A stretch of 62,964 nt of DNA from Roseomonas populi (GTDB lineage Bacteria; Pseudomonadota; Alphaproteobacteria; Acetobacterales; Acetobacteraceae). The stretch lies in NCBI RefSeq assembly GCF_024594815.1, contig NZ_JANJOU010000033.1, positions 1-62,964 on the forward strand, in the 5' to 3' direction. Numbering within the stretch: the stretch's first letter is position 1; each line of letters opens with the position of its first letter. Shown piece by piece: positions 1 to 8,434 of this stretch. Below the pieces are notes generated by a model that saw nothing but the letters and a program-made list of their open reading frames with translations, was not told the DNA's origin and searched no databases. The position numbers and the translations under genes were made by a program.

Positions 1-555
<555 letters not shown>

Positions 556-604
556 GCGATCCTCTCCTGAGCCTTGATCATGGTTGAGCCCGGCCGGGAA
601 CTTG

Positions 605-631
605 TTGGCACTCACCCCCGGCGAGTGCCAG
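605..631 (-). promoter_or_regulatory. CIRCE operator (HrcA binding site)
   Basis: The inverted repeat TTGGCACTC-N9-GAGTGCCAG closely matches the CIRCE consensus TTAGCACTC-N9-GAGTGCTAA, with the canonical 9-nt spacer. It lies between the groES promoter and start codon, where HrcA represses chaperonin genes in many bacteria. hrcA itself is not in the window. Confidence 0.93.
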
Positions 632-633
632 CG

Positions 634-662
634 ATCTAGGAGATCGCCCCCTGCCCCGTCAA
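634..662 (-). promoter_or_regulatory. groESL promoter (-35 TTGACG, -10 CTAGAT)
   Basis: On the minus strand TTGACG (657-662) is separated by exactly 17 nt from CTAGAT (634-639). It sits immediately upstream of the CIRCE element, so HrcA bound there would block initiation. It resembles a housekeeping-sigma promoter rather than a sigma-32 one. Confidence 0.7.
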
Positions 663-796
663 GGGTTCGGCAGCACTCGGGATCGAAGAGTGCCATTGCA
701 TTGATATGAAACATTTTTTGCGGCCGAACATTGCTTCCTCATGGCACCATTCGCCCCTGGCGGCGCCCCTGCCGCCCGGCTTCAGGAGGAAAGGAC

Positions 797-1072
797 ATGC
801 ATCTGCGGGGTATCGAGCGCGTCGTCCGCATCCCCGAATGGCATCTGACCACGGCCGAGATCCTCTACCGCCTGCCCGACCACCCGGCCGTCCTGCAGAG
901 CTTCATCTGGCAGAAGGTGGACCGCGCCCCGACCTTTCCGGAGCTGCACGGCTTCCTGGATTTCTGGCGCAAGGACATCGAGGGCGCGCTCCACTCCGTC
1001 CGCGTCGCCTCCGCCGCCCTCTGGAAGCCCGCCGAGTTCACCTACGCGGATGGCGAGCTGCGCCTGCACTGA
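797..1072 (+). CDS. Usg family protein
   Basis: A 91-residue protein of the small Usg family found widely in alphaproteobacteria. The family core is visible: a YRLPDHP segment, then FIWQ, then a FLDFWRKDIEGALHSVRV stretch. The family name comes from linkage to other genes and the biochemical role is unknown. I chose the ATG at 797 because AGGAGGAAAGG lies directly before it and because MHLRGIERVV is a sensible N terminus; an upstream in-frame ATG at 731 lacks this. It stands alone between groES and a convergent transporter gene. Confidence 0.8.
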   Translation: MHLRGIERVVRIPEWHLTTAEILYRLPDHPAVLQSFIWQKVDRAPTFPELHGFLDFWRKDIEGALHSVRVASAALWKPAEFTYADGELRLH

Positions 1073-1107
1073 GCGCCGCGGCGGCCAGGCCCGCCCGGCC
1101 GGCCGCC

Positions 1108-2040
1108 TCAGCGGGGCACGATGCCCAGCACGATCGTCAGCGTCACCACGGAGGCCACGGTGCCCAGCAGCACCGCCGCCCCCGCCCGCTCCATCCCCAC
1201 CGCGTAGCGGCGGGAGAGGAGGAAGGCGTTCGCCCCCGTCGGCATCGCCGCAATCACCACGACGACGGAGAGCTCCAGCGCCCCCAGCCCGGCCCAGCGC
1301 CCGACCAGGAACACCACCGCGGGCAGCACCGCCAGCTTCACCACGTTGATCGCCACCGCATCCACCCAGTCGCGCCGGATCTGGAAATCCCGCAGCGAGG
1401 CGCCGAGACAGAAGAGCAGCATGGGGCTCATTCCCCCGCCCAGCAGCTGCAGGAAGTTCCGCATCGGTGCCGGCGGCGGCGGCAGCAGCAGCGCCCAGAG
1501 ATTGCCCAGCAGCACCGCCATCACCACGGGGTTCCGCACCACGGAGCGCGCGGTGGTCCGCAGCACGCGCATCACGCTCGCCCCCGCGTTCAGCCCCGCC
1601 TCGGCGACGATCGTCGTCAGCGGCAGCATCACCATGGAGTAGAGCCCGACGACGGCGGTGGCCGGCGCCACGCCCGCCTGCCCGAAGCTCGCCAGCACCA
1701 CCGGCACGCCCATCATCAGCGTGTTCCCGAAGGCGCAGTTCAGGGCGAACAGCCCCGATTCCGCCAGCCCCCGCCGCGCCACCACCCGGCACAGCACGAG
1801 GCACACGGCATAGACGAGCAGCACGCAGGAGAAGAAGGCCACCTCCAGCCGCCCGCCATGTGCCGCCAGCCCCCCGCCCGAGGCCGCCGAGACGAAGAGC
1901 AGCGCCGGCGCGCAGAGCCAGAAGGCGAAGTCGTTAATCCCCTTGATGGCCTCGTCGGAGAGCATCCGCCGCACGCTGGCCACGTAGCCCAGCGCGATCA
2001 GCAGGAAGACCGGCGCGACGAGGCCGAGGACGTCGAGCAC
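1108..2040 (-). CDS. AEC family permease (auxin efflux carrier-like)
   Basis: A 310-residue integral membrane protein with about ten hydrophobic segments and the N-terminal pattern LGLVAPVFLLIALGYVA typical of the AEC/malonate-carrier family (Mem_trans). Bacterial members export or exchange small organic anions; the substrate cannot be read from the sequence. The length is normal. It ends 36 nt after the convergent usg gene and starts 4 nt after the gmk stop, so it is probably co-transcribed with yicC and gmk. Confidence 0.85.
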   Translation of the reverse strand: MLDVLGLVAPVFLLIALGYVASVRRMLSDEAIKGINDFAFWLCAPALLFVSAASGGGLAAHGGRLEVAFFSCVLLVYAVCLVLCRVVARRGLAESGLFALNCAFGNTLMMGVPVVLASFGQAGVAPATAVVGLYSMVMLPLTTIVAEAGLNAGASVMRVLRTTARSVVRNPVVMAVLLGNLWALLLPPPPAPMRNFLQLLGGGMSPMLLFCLGASLRDFQIRRDWVDAVAINVVKLAVLPAVVFLVGRWAGLGALELSVVVVIAAMPTGANAFLLSRRYAVGMERAGAAVLLGTVASVVTLTIVLGIVPR

Positions 2041-2044
2041 GGGA

Positions 2045-2680
2045 CTAGCCCATCCTCGCCACGAAATCCCCCAGCCACAGGTTCCGGCTCCGTGCCGTGC
2101 GCGCCGCCCGCAGGATGGCCTGCACCGTGTCCACCGTCTCCGCGAAGTCGGTATTGACCAGCACGTGGTCGAACTCCCGCCAGTGGGAGGCGTCGTCCCG
2201 CGCCTTGCCCATGCGGCGGATGATCTCCTCCTCGCTATCCGTCCCGCGCGCCCGCAGCCGCCGCTCCAGCTCGGGGATGGAGGGCGGCATCAGGAACACC
2301 CCCACCACGTCGCCCGGCATCGCCTTCTGCAGCAGCAGGTGGCCCTGCCAGTCCACGTCGAACAGCACGTCCCGCCCGGCAGCCAGCGCCTCCTCCACCG
2401 GGGCGCGCGGCGTTCCGTAGCGCTTCCCGTAGACATGCGCGCTCTCCAGGAAGTGCCCGGCCGCCTCCATGGCCTCGAACTCCTCCATCGCGTGGAAGAA
2501 GTAATGCACCCCGTGCACCTCCCCCGGCCGCGCCGCCCGCGTGGTGGCGGAGATGGAGAGGGACAGCTCCTCCTCCCGCGACAGCAGGGCGCGCGAGACG
2601 CTCGTCTTCCCCGCGCCGGAAGGCGCCACCAGAACCAGGCACAGCCCGCGCCGCCGCATGTTTGGATTCACGGGGGTCAT
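2045..2680 (-). CDS. gmk: Guanylate kinase
   Basis: Phosphorylates GMP to GDP with ATP, an essential step in guanine nucleotide supply. The 211-residue protein has the P-loop APSGAGKTS near residues 19-27, the GMP-binding STTRAARPGE-like segment (here SATTRAARPGEVHGVHYFF) and the DVDWQG motif. The start overlaps the yicC stop by 4 nt (ATGA on the minus strand), as in many alphaproteobacteria where yicC-gmk is an operon. A second in-frame ATG eight codons downstream could also serve. Confidence 0.96.
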   Translation of the reverse strand: MTPVNPNMRRRGLCLVLVAPSGAGKTSVSRALLSREEELSLSISATTRAARPGEVHGVHYFFHAMEEFEAMEAAGHFLESAHVYGKRYGTPRAPVEEALAAGRDVLFDVDWQGHLLLQKAMPGDVVGVFLMPPSIPELERRLRARGTDSEEEIIRRMGKARDDASHWREFDHVLVNTDFAETVDTVQAILRAARTARSRNLWLGDFVARMG

Positions 2681-3570
2681 TCCACGTTCGCCGCCTGCTC
2701 GCGCAGCCGCTCCACGGCCGCCTTCAACTCCAGGGAGAGCCGGGTCAGCGCCAGGCTGCCCGATTTCGCGCCCAGCGTGTTCGACTCCCGCCCGAATTCC
2801 TGGGTCAGGAACTCCAGCTTGCGCCCCACCGGCGCCCCTTCCGCCAGCAGCGCCCGCGCCGCCTCAACATGGGCGCCCAGCCGGTCCAGCTCCTCCCGCA
2901 CGTCGGATCGCGCGGCCAGCAGCGCCACTTCCGCCGCCAGGCGCTCCTCCGGCACGCGCCGCTCGCCCTCCAGCAGGTCGCGCAGCGCCGCCTCCAGCCG
3001 AACCTTGTGCGCCGCCGGCTGCGCCGCGGCCTCCTGCACTGCCTGCACCCGCAGGGACTCGATCTCGTCCAGAAGCGTGCTCAGGATCGTGTGCAGCCGC
3101 GCCCCCTCTGCCGCCCGGGCCGCGAAAAGATCGGCCAGCGCCTCCCCGAACCCCTCGGACACGGCGGCGCGCCGCGCCCCCTCCGCCGTCTCGTCCGGCA
3201 CCTCCACCTCGGTCCGCAGCACGCCCGGCAGGGCCAGCACCGCCTCCGGCCGCGGCGCCGCCGCCCCGGGCATCCGCGCCGCCAAGTCCGAGACCAGCGC
3301 CAGGGCCCTCTCCAGCGCCGCCGGGTCCAGCACCAGCCTCGGCGCCCGGTCCTCCCGCTTCAGGGTCAGCGTGGCCGAGACGTTCCCCCGCGCGAACCGC
3401 GCCGCCGCCGCCTCCCGCAAGGGCGCTTCCAGCGCGTCCAGCCCGCCCGGCAGGCGCAGCCGCACGTCCAGCCCCCGCCCGTTGACGCTGCGAAGTTCCC
3501 AGGTGAAGGGGGTGCCGTCCGGAAGCGTTCCGGTGGCACGCGCGAAGCCGGTCATGGATCGGATGGCCAT
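2677..3570 (-). CDS. yicC: YicC/YloC family endoribonuclease
   Basis: A 297-residue member of the YicC/YloC family, characterised elsewhere as an endoribonuclease affecting small-RNA and mRNA turnover. The N terminus MAIRSMTGFARA is the family hallmark. The C-terminal domain has the conserved ESNTLGAKSG segment followed by a helical ELKAAVERLREQAANVE ending. The frame is open far upstream, but the ATG at 3568-3570 gives the canonical start. It is followed by gmk with a 4-nt overlap. Only 27 nt separate its start from the divergent SDR gene. Confidence 0.94.
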   Translation of the reverse strand: MAIRSMTGFARATGTLPDGTPFTWELRSVNGRGLDVRLRLPGGLDALEAPLREAAAARFARGNVSATLTLKREDRAPRLVLDPAALERALALVSDLAARMPGAAAPRPEAVLALPGVLRTEVEVPDETAEGARRAAVSEGFGEALADLFAARAAEGARLHTILSTLLDEIESLRVQAVQEAAAQPAAHKVRLEAALRDLLEGERRVPEERLAAEVALLAARSDVREELDRLGAHVEAARALLAEGAPVGRKLEFLTQEFGRESNTLGAKSGSLALTRLSLELKAAVERLREQAANVE

Positions 3571-3597
3571 ACGCGGCCTTCTGCGGCGGGAGAGGGC

Positions 3598-4413
3598 ATG
3601 ATGCAAGGCAGCAGCACCGCTTGGCCCTGGCCGCGCGCCGCGATCACCGGTGCCTCCTCCGGGCTCGGCGCCGCCCTGGCGCTGGAGCTTGCCGCCCCCG
3701 GCCGCACCCTGCACCTGTCGGGCCGCGACGCCGCCCGCCTCGGCGCCACCGCCGCCGCCTGCCGCGCCCGCGGCGCCACCGTGACCGAGACCGCCTTCGA
3801 CGTGCGCGATGCCGGGGCCGCCGCCGTCTGGATCCGTGGCACCGGCGGCCTGGACCTTCTCGTCGCCAATGCCGGCACCTCCGCCGGCACCGGCGGCACG
3901 CGGGAATCGGCCGATCAGGTCGCCCGCATCTTTGCCGTGAACCTCACCGGCGCCCTGAACACGATCATGCCCGCGCTGGAGATCATGCGCGCCCAGCCCC
4001 CGGGCCCGGACGGCATCCGCGGCCGGGTCGCCGCCATCGCCTCGATCGCGGCCTTCACCGCCTCTCCCGGCGCCCCGGCCTACTGCGCCTCCAAATCCGC
4101 CCTCCAGCGCTGGACGGAAGCCACCGACGCCACCGCCCGCGCCGAGGGCATCCGTCTCCACGCGGTCTGCCCGGGCTTCATCCGCACGCCGATGACGGCG
4201 CCGAACAGGTTCCCCATGCCCTTCCTGATGGAGCCGGAGGAAGCTGCGCGCCGAACCCTGGCGGGGGTACAAAAAGGAAGGGCCAGGGTTGTCTTCCCCT
4301 GGCCCCTCTATGCGGCGGCGCGCCTCGCCGGCGCGCTGCCCGTCTCCTGGCTCAGCCGACTCCCGGCGAAGGCCGATGCGCGAGAACCTCTTCCGCCACC
4401 GCCCCCTGGCTGA
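3598..4413 (+). CDS. Short-chain dehydrogenase/reductase
   Basis: A 271-residue classical SDR, an NAD(P)-dependent oxidoreductase of unknown substrate. It has the cofactor motif ITGASSGLGAA near residues 16-26, the NAG motif (VANAGT), the catalytic serine in IASIAAF and the YCASK active-site motif. Two adjacent ATGs (3598 and 3601) are possible starts. Its 3' end overlaps the convergent terC coding region by 62 nt, which affects only the proline-rich tail. The gene is divergent from yicC with almost no intergenic DNA. Confidence 0.88.
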   Translation: MMQGSSTAWPWPRAAITGASSGLGAALALELAAPGRTLHLSGRDAARLGATAAACRARGATVTETAFDVRDAGAAAVWIRGTGGLDLLVANAGTSAGTGGTRESADQVARIFAVNLTGALNTIMPALEIMRAQPPGPDGIRGRVAAIASIAAFTASPGAPAYCASKSALQRWTEATDATARAEGIRLHAVCPGFIRTPMTAPNRFPMPFLMEPEEAARRTLAGVQKGRARVVFPWPLYAAARLAGALPVSWLSRLPAKADAREPLPPPPPG

Positions 4414-5170
4414 CCGAGACCTCCCCCGGCGCCGCGAGGCTGGAGGAACCCGGCGAGACCGTGCGGTGCCCCGCGGAGCGCCGCGCCCAGATGTTCAGCC
4501 CCTCCACGCCCGCCGCGAAGGCCATGGCGACGTAGACGAAGCCCTTCGGCACGTGGAACCCCAGCCCCTCGCCGATCAGCACCATGCCGATCATCACGAG
4601 GAAGGCGAGCGCCAGCATCACCACCGTCGGGTTCTTCTCCATGAAGTTGGAGAGGGCATCCATCGAGAGCAGCATGACGGCGACGGAGACGAGGATCGCG
4701 ACCACGATCACCCACATCACCTGCGTCATGCCGATGGCGGCCAGGATGCTGTCCACGCTGAACACCATGTCGATCAGGATGATCTGGAACACGGTGGCGC
4801 CGAAGCTCGCGGTCAGCTTGTCCGATACCTTCGCCTCGGCCTGCGACTGCGGATCGACGCGGTGGTGGATCTCCATCACGGCCTTGCCGATCAGGAACAG
4901 GCCGCCCGCGAGCAGGATCAGGTCCTTGCCGGAGAACTCGTTGCCGATCACGGAGAAGAGCGGCGTTGTCAGAGTCATCAGCCAGCCCACGCCGGCCAGC
5001 ATGCCCAGCCGCATGATCACGGCCAGCCCCAGGCCGATCAGCCGCGCCGAGCGCCGCCGCTCCACCGGCAAGCGGTTGGTCAGGATGGCAATAAAGACGA
5101 GGTTGTCGATCCCAAGGACCACCTCCATCCCGATGAGCGCCACCAGGGCGACGAGAACCTCGGCTTCCAC
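4352..5170 (-). CDS. TerC family membrane protein
   Basis: An integral membrane protein of the TerC family, members of which export Mn(II) or support protein metalation. The hallmark acidic motifs are present: GIDNLVFIAI near the N terminus and MVFSVDSILAAIG in mid-protein. The only ATG in the right area opens a different frame. In this frame the best start is GTG at 5168-5170, giving VEAEVLVALVALIGMEVVL and 272 residues; CTG at about 5176, nearer to AAAGGA, is an alternative. I saw no yybP-ykoY (Mn) riboswitch upstream. The 3' end overlaps the SDR gene. Confidence 0.85.
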   Translation of the reverse strand: MEAEVLVALVALIGMEVVLGIDNLVFIAILTNRLPVERRRSARLIGLGLAVIMRLGMLAGVGWLMTLTTPLFSVIGNEFSGKDLILLAGGLFLIGKAVMEIHHRVDPQSQAEAKVSDKLTASFGATVFQIILIDMVFSVDSILAAIGMTQVMWVIVVAILVSVAVMLLSMDALSNFMEKNPTVVMLALAFLVMIGMVLIGEGLGFHVPKGFVYVAMAFAAGVEGLNIWARRSAGHRTVSPGSSSLAAPGEVSVSQGAVAEEVLAHRPSPGVG

Positions 5171-5289
5171 GGCCAGACATGTCCTTTCTGTAATGTGCGC
5201 CCAGGTATGGTGAGGCAGGCGGCACTCTGAAAGGTTTGGCTCGCCAGTTGCGCCCCATCTTTTTGTTACAACCCGTTTCCGGCGCCCCG

Positions 5290-5352
5290 GTTCCAGACGG
5301 CCATCGCCGCCTGGAACGGGATTTGCTCGGCTCCCGCTCTCAGCAGGGAGCC
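5290..5352 (+). promoter_or_regulatory. Tandem leader hairpins; second one masks the rutA Shine-Dalgarno
   Basis: Two perfect inverted repeats precede rutA. The first is GTTCCAG (5290-5296) with CTGGAAC (5311-5317). The second is GGCTCCC (5329-5335) with GGGAGCC (5346-5352). The right arm of the second contains GGGAG, the only good ribosome-binding site for the ATG at 5361. When folded, the hairpin would hide it. I did not recognise a named riboswitch class. The arms are seen; a regulatory role is inference. Confidence 0.5.
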
Positions 5353-5360
5353 AACCCACC

Positions 5361-6446
5361 ATGGACGTCGGCGTCTTCATCCCGATCGGCAACAACGGCT
5401 GGCTCATCTCGGCCAACGCGCCGCAGTACAGGCCGAGCTTCGAGCTGAACAAGCAGGTGTCCCAGCGCGCCGAGCACTACGGGCTGGACTTCCTTCTCTC
5501 CATGATCAAGCTGCGCGGCTTCGGGGGCAAAACGGAGTTCTGGGACTACAACCTGGAATCCTTCACCCTCATGGCCGGCCTCGCCGCCGTCACGAGCCGC
5601 ATCAAGCTTTTCGCCACGGCGGCATCCCTGGTGCTGCCCCCGGCCATCATGGCCCGCATGGCCGTGACGATCGATTCCATCGCCCCCGGCCGCTTCGGGG
5701 TGAACCTCATCACCGGCTGGCAGCGCCCGGAATACTCGCAGATGGGCCTCTGGCCGGGCGACGAGCACTTCGCCTCCCGCTACGATCACCTCTCCGAGTA
5801 CGCGACCGTCATCCGGGAGCTCTGGTCCACCGGGCAGTCGGACTTCAAAGGCCGGTTCTTCCAGATGGACGACTGCCGCCTGCTGCCGAAGCCCAGCAGC
5901 GACATCAAGATCGTCTGCGCCGGGCAGAGCGCCGCCGGGCTGGACTTCATGGCAAGGTACGCGGACTACAACTTCTGCCTGGGCCAGGGGATCAACACGC
6001 CGAAGGCGCTGGCGCCGATGGTCGCCCGCACCGGGGCCGCCGCCGCCGTCACCGGCCGCAAGGTCGGCTCCCTCGCCCTCATCATGCTCATCGCGGACGA
6101 GACGGACGAGGCCGCCTGGGCCCGGTGGAACCACTATCAGGCCGGCGCGGACCGAGAGGCCATCGCCTGGATGGCCGGCCAGGCCGCCGCCGACACCAAG
6201 TCGGGCGCGGATGCCAACGCCAAGCAGTACGCCCTGCCCGAAGGCGCCATCAACCTGAACATGGGCACGCTGGTCGGCTCCCACGCCTCCGTCGCGCGCA
6301 TGCTGGACGAGATGGCGGAGGTCCCCGGCCTCTCCGGCGTCCTCCTCACCTTCGACGACTTCATCGAGGGCATCGAAGGCTTCGGCCAGCACATCCAGCC
6401 CCTGATGAAGAGCCGCGCCCATCTGAGGGAACCCGCGCTCTCCTGA
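5361..6446 (+). CDS. rutA: Pyrimidine monooxygenase RutA (orphan)
   Basis: A flavin-dependent luciferase-fold monooxygenase that opens the uracil ring in the Rut pyrimidine-degradation pathway. The match to RutA runs along the whole 361 residues: [14 protein letters not shown] at the N terminus, [55 protein letters not shown]-like VCAGQSAAG and [15 protein letters not shown] 5361 matches the family start. No rutB-G genes or flavin reductase lie nearby, which is unusual because these normally form one operon. Expression may depend on the leader hairpins. Confidence 0.9.
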   Translation: MDVGVFIPIGNNGWLISANAPQYRPSFELNKQVSQRAEHYGLDFLLSMIKLRGFGGKTEFWDYNLESFTLMAGLAAVTSRIKLFATAASLVLPPAIMARMAVTIDSIAPGRFGVNLITGWQRPEYSQMGLWPGDEHFASRYDHLSEYATVIRELWSTGQSDFKGRFFQMDDCRLLPKPSSDIKIVCAGQSAAGLDFMARYADYNFCLGQGINTPKALAPMVARTGAAAAVTGRKVGSLALIMLIADETDEAAWARWNHYQAGADREAIAWMAGQAAADTKSGADANAKQYALPEGAINLNMGTLVGSHASVARMLDEMAEVPGLSGVLLTFDDFIEGIEGFGQHIQPLMKSRAHLREPALS

Positions 6447-6472
6447 ACACCGGATGCCGGATGGGGCGGGAG

Positions 6473-7366
6473 CTACGGCCCCCGCTCCCTCCTGCCGGTC
6501 GCCAGCCAGACGCCGAGCAGCACCACCGCCCCGCCCAGCCAAACCCGCGGCTCCGGCCACTCCCCCAGCAAGGGCGCGGCGAAAAGGGCGGCGAAGCCGG
6601 GCTGCAGATAACCTGTCATGGCCGCATCCGTCGCCCGCGCCCGCTGCGCCAGGGCGAGGTACAGCGTCAGCGGCAGGGCGGAGCCCACCACCCCCACCCA
6701 GAGCACCGCGCCCCAGACCTCCATCGGCTGGTCGAAGGCGCCGGCCGGCTCAAAGAACAGGGTCATCACCCCCGCCCCCACCGCGCTGCCGGCCTGTTGC
6801 CCGACCGAGAGCGCCACGGGCGAACCCGGCTGCCGCAGCCGGACATAGATCGTGCCGGCGGCGTAGGAGAGCGCCCCCAGCAGCACCAGCCCACCCGCCA
6901 GCAGCCCATGCCCGCCCAGCAGCGCCTGCGGACCGAGGATGACCGCGATGCCGGCAAAGCCGACCGCCATCCCCGCCAGGGTCCGACCCCCCGGCCGTTC
7001 CGCCGGCAGGAAGGCGAAGGCCAGCAGCGCGACGAAGAGCGGCGTGGTGGACTGGATGAGCGCCACCGCCGCCGCCCCCATGGAGATCAGCGCCACCGAA
7101 ATGAGGCAGTTCGGCAGCCAGCCATTGGTCGTGCCCAGCAGCATCCCGTGCCGCCAGATGCCGCGCGGAACCCCGCGGAAGGCACCGGTCGCCAGGGCAA
7201 AGCCCAGCATCACCAGCACCGCCGCCACCCCCCGCCCGAAGGAGAGCGCGAAGGGCGGCATGGAGCGGGTGATGAGCCGCACCACGGGAAAGGATGTGGC
7301 CCAGAGCGCCGAGATCAGCAGCAGCCGCCACCAGAGTGGCCAACCCGAGAGCGGCGCTCCGCTCAA
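6473..7366 (-). CDS. DMT-superfamily (EamA) transporter
   Basis: A 297-residue drug/metabolite transporter with ten hydrophobic segments arranged as two EamA repeats. The N-terminal segment WRLLLISALWATSFPVVR is typical, and the second repeat starts around GSPVALSVGQQAG. The direction is probably export of a small metabolite, but the substrate is unknown. The start is a TTG at 7364-7366, the only plausible initiator before the first membrane segment. It follows mltG by 19 nt on the same strand and could be read through from it. It converges with rutA. Confidence 0.85.
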   Translation of the reverse strand: MSGAPLSGWPLWWRLLLISALWATSFPVVRLITRSMPPFALSFGRGVAAVLVMLGFALATGAFRGVPRGIWRHGMLLGTTNGWLPNCLISVALISMGAAAVALIQSTTPLFVALLAFAFLPAERPGGRTLAGMAVGFAGIAVILGPQALLGGHGLLAGGLVLLGALSYAAGTIYVRLRQPGSPVALSVGQQAGSAVGAGVMTLFFEPAGAFDQPMEVWGAVLWVGVVGSALPLTLYLALAQRARATDAAMTGYLQPGFAALFAAPLLGEWPEPRVWLGGAVVLLGVWLATGRRERGP

Positions 7367-7385
7367 GTCGAAGCCCCGCCGGGCC

Positions 7386-8396
7386 TCACCGCCCCGCTGC
7401 CGGAGCGGCCGGTGCCGGGGCCGGCGCGGCCCGCCCGCGCTCCACCTCGCGCCAGCGCGCCACGTTGCGGTTGTGCTCCTCCAGCGTGCGGGCGAAGGCG
7501 TGGCCGCCCGTGCCGTCCGCCACGAAGTACAGGAACTCCGTCGCCTCCGGCCGCGTCACCGCCCGCAGCGCCTCCTTGCCCGGGGATGCGATGGGCCCGG
7601 GCGGCAGGCCCCGGTTGCGATAGGTGTTGAAGGGGTGGTCCCGGTCCAGGTCCGCCCGCGTCAGCGCCCGGTCCAGCGCCGCCCCCTCGGCCGCGGCATA
7701 GGCCACCGTGGGATCAGACTGCAGCGGCATCCCCCGCCTCAGCCGGTTGATGAAGACGGAGGCGACGCGCGGCCGCTCCGCCGCGATCCCCGTCTCCCGC
7801 TCCACGATGCTCGCCAGCACCAGCGCCTCGCGCGGGGAGGCGATCGGAAGGTCCGGCGCCCGCGCGGCCCAGGCCTCGCGCAGCGCCTCGCCCATCGCGG
7901 CCTCCGCGCGGCGGACAATCGCCGCGCGCGTATCGCCCCATTGATAGGTATAGGTCTCGGGCAGCAGGTCGCCCTCGTCGATCGGCGGCGTCTCGCCCGT
8001 CAGCCCTTCGGCCCGGTCGATGACGGCCACGATCTGCCGCGCCGTCAGCCCCTCGGGCACCGTCAGGCGCCGCTGCACCGGCCGCGCCGTCCGCAGCACC
8101 TCCAGCACGTCCTTCAGGGAACCCCCGGCCGGGAAGGCGAATTCCCCGGCCCGTAGCGGCCCTTCCCCGCGCGTCACCCAGGCAGCGGCGAAGAAGGCCC
8201 GCGCATCCGCCACGATCCCGGCCTGCTGCAGCGCCGCCCCGATCGCCTCGCTGCCCCCGCGCGGCACCACGAAGGGCTTCCCCTCCGCCAGGGGCCCCGG
8301 CTGCTCATAGATGTGCCGGGCATAGAGAAAGGCGCCGCCCCCGGCGAGGCCGAGAAGCAGCACCAGGATCAGCAGCGCGCGGATCGCACGTCCCAT
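7386..8396 (-). CDS. mltG: Endolytic transglycosylase MltG
   Basis: An inner-membrane lytic transglycosylase that cuts nascent peptidoglycan and is thought to set glycan chain length. The 336-residue protein has one N-terminal membrane anchor (about residues 6-25), a LysM-like region, and the YceG catalytic domain with the conserved ASIVERETG motif (catalytic Glu near residue 199) followed by SVFINRLRRGMPLQSDPTV. The C terminus is a short Ala/Pro tail. It lies directly after fabF, as in most alphaproteobacteria. Confidence 0.95.
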   Translation of the reverse strand: MGRAIRALLILVLLLGLAGGGAFLYARHIYEQPGPLAEGKPFVVPRGGSEAIGAALQQAGIVADARAFFAAAWVTRGEGPLRAGEFAFPAGGSLKDVLEVLRTARPVQRRLTVPEGLTARQIVAVIDRAEGLTGETPPIDEGDLLPETYTYQWGDTRAAIVRRAEAAMGEALREAWAARAPDLPIASPREALVLASIVERETGIAAERPRVASVFINRLRRGMPLQSDPTVAYAAAEGAALDRALTRADLDRDHPFNTYRNRGLPPGPIASPGKEALRAVTRPEATEFLYFVADGTGGHAFARTLEEHNRNVARWREVERGRAAPAPAPAAPAAGR

Positions 8397-8434
8397 CGGC
8401 GGGCGGTCCCTTCAGAAGCGCCCGTGGCAGGGGC

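Noticed and set aside
706-2157. A 483-codon plus-strand frame opposite the AEC transporter and overlapping usg
   Set aside because: The product is Arg/His/Pro-rich without any family motif, and it conflicts with two recognisable genes; it is a composition artefact.
5168-5258. An apparent frameshift in terC, because the nearest ATG opens another frame
   Set aside because: The TerC frame is continuous from before GIDNLVF to its stop, and a GTG (or CTG) start next to a Shine-Dalgarno explains it without any frameshift.
5171-5289. A yybP-ykoY manganese riboswitch upstream of terC
   Set aside because: TerC-family genes often carry one, but the conserved loop sequences of that class are not visible in the upstream stretch on the minus strand.
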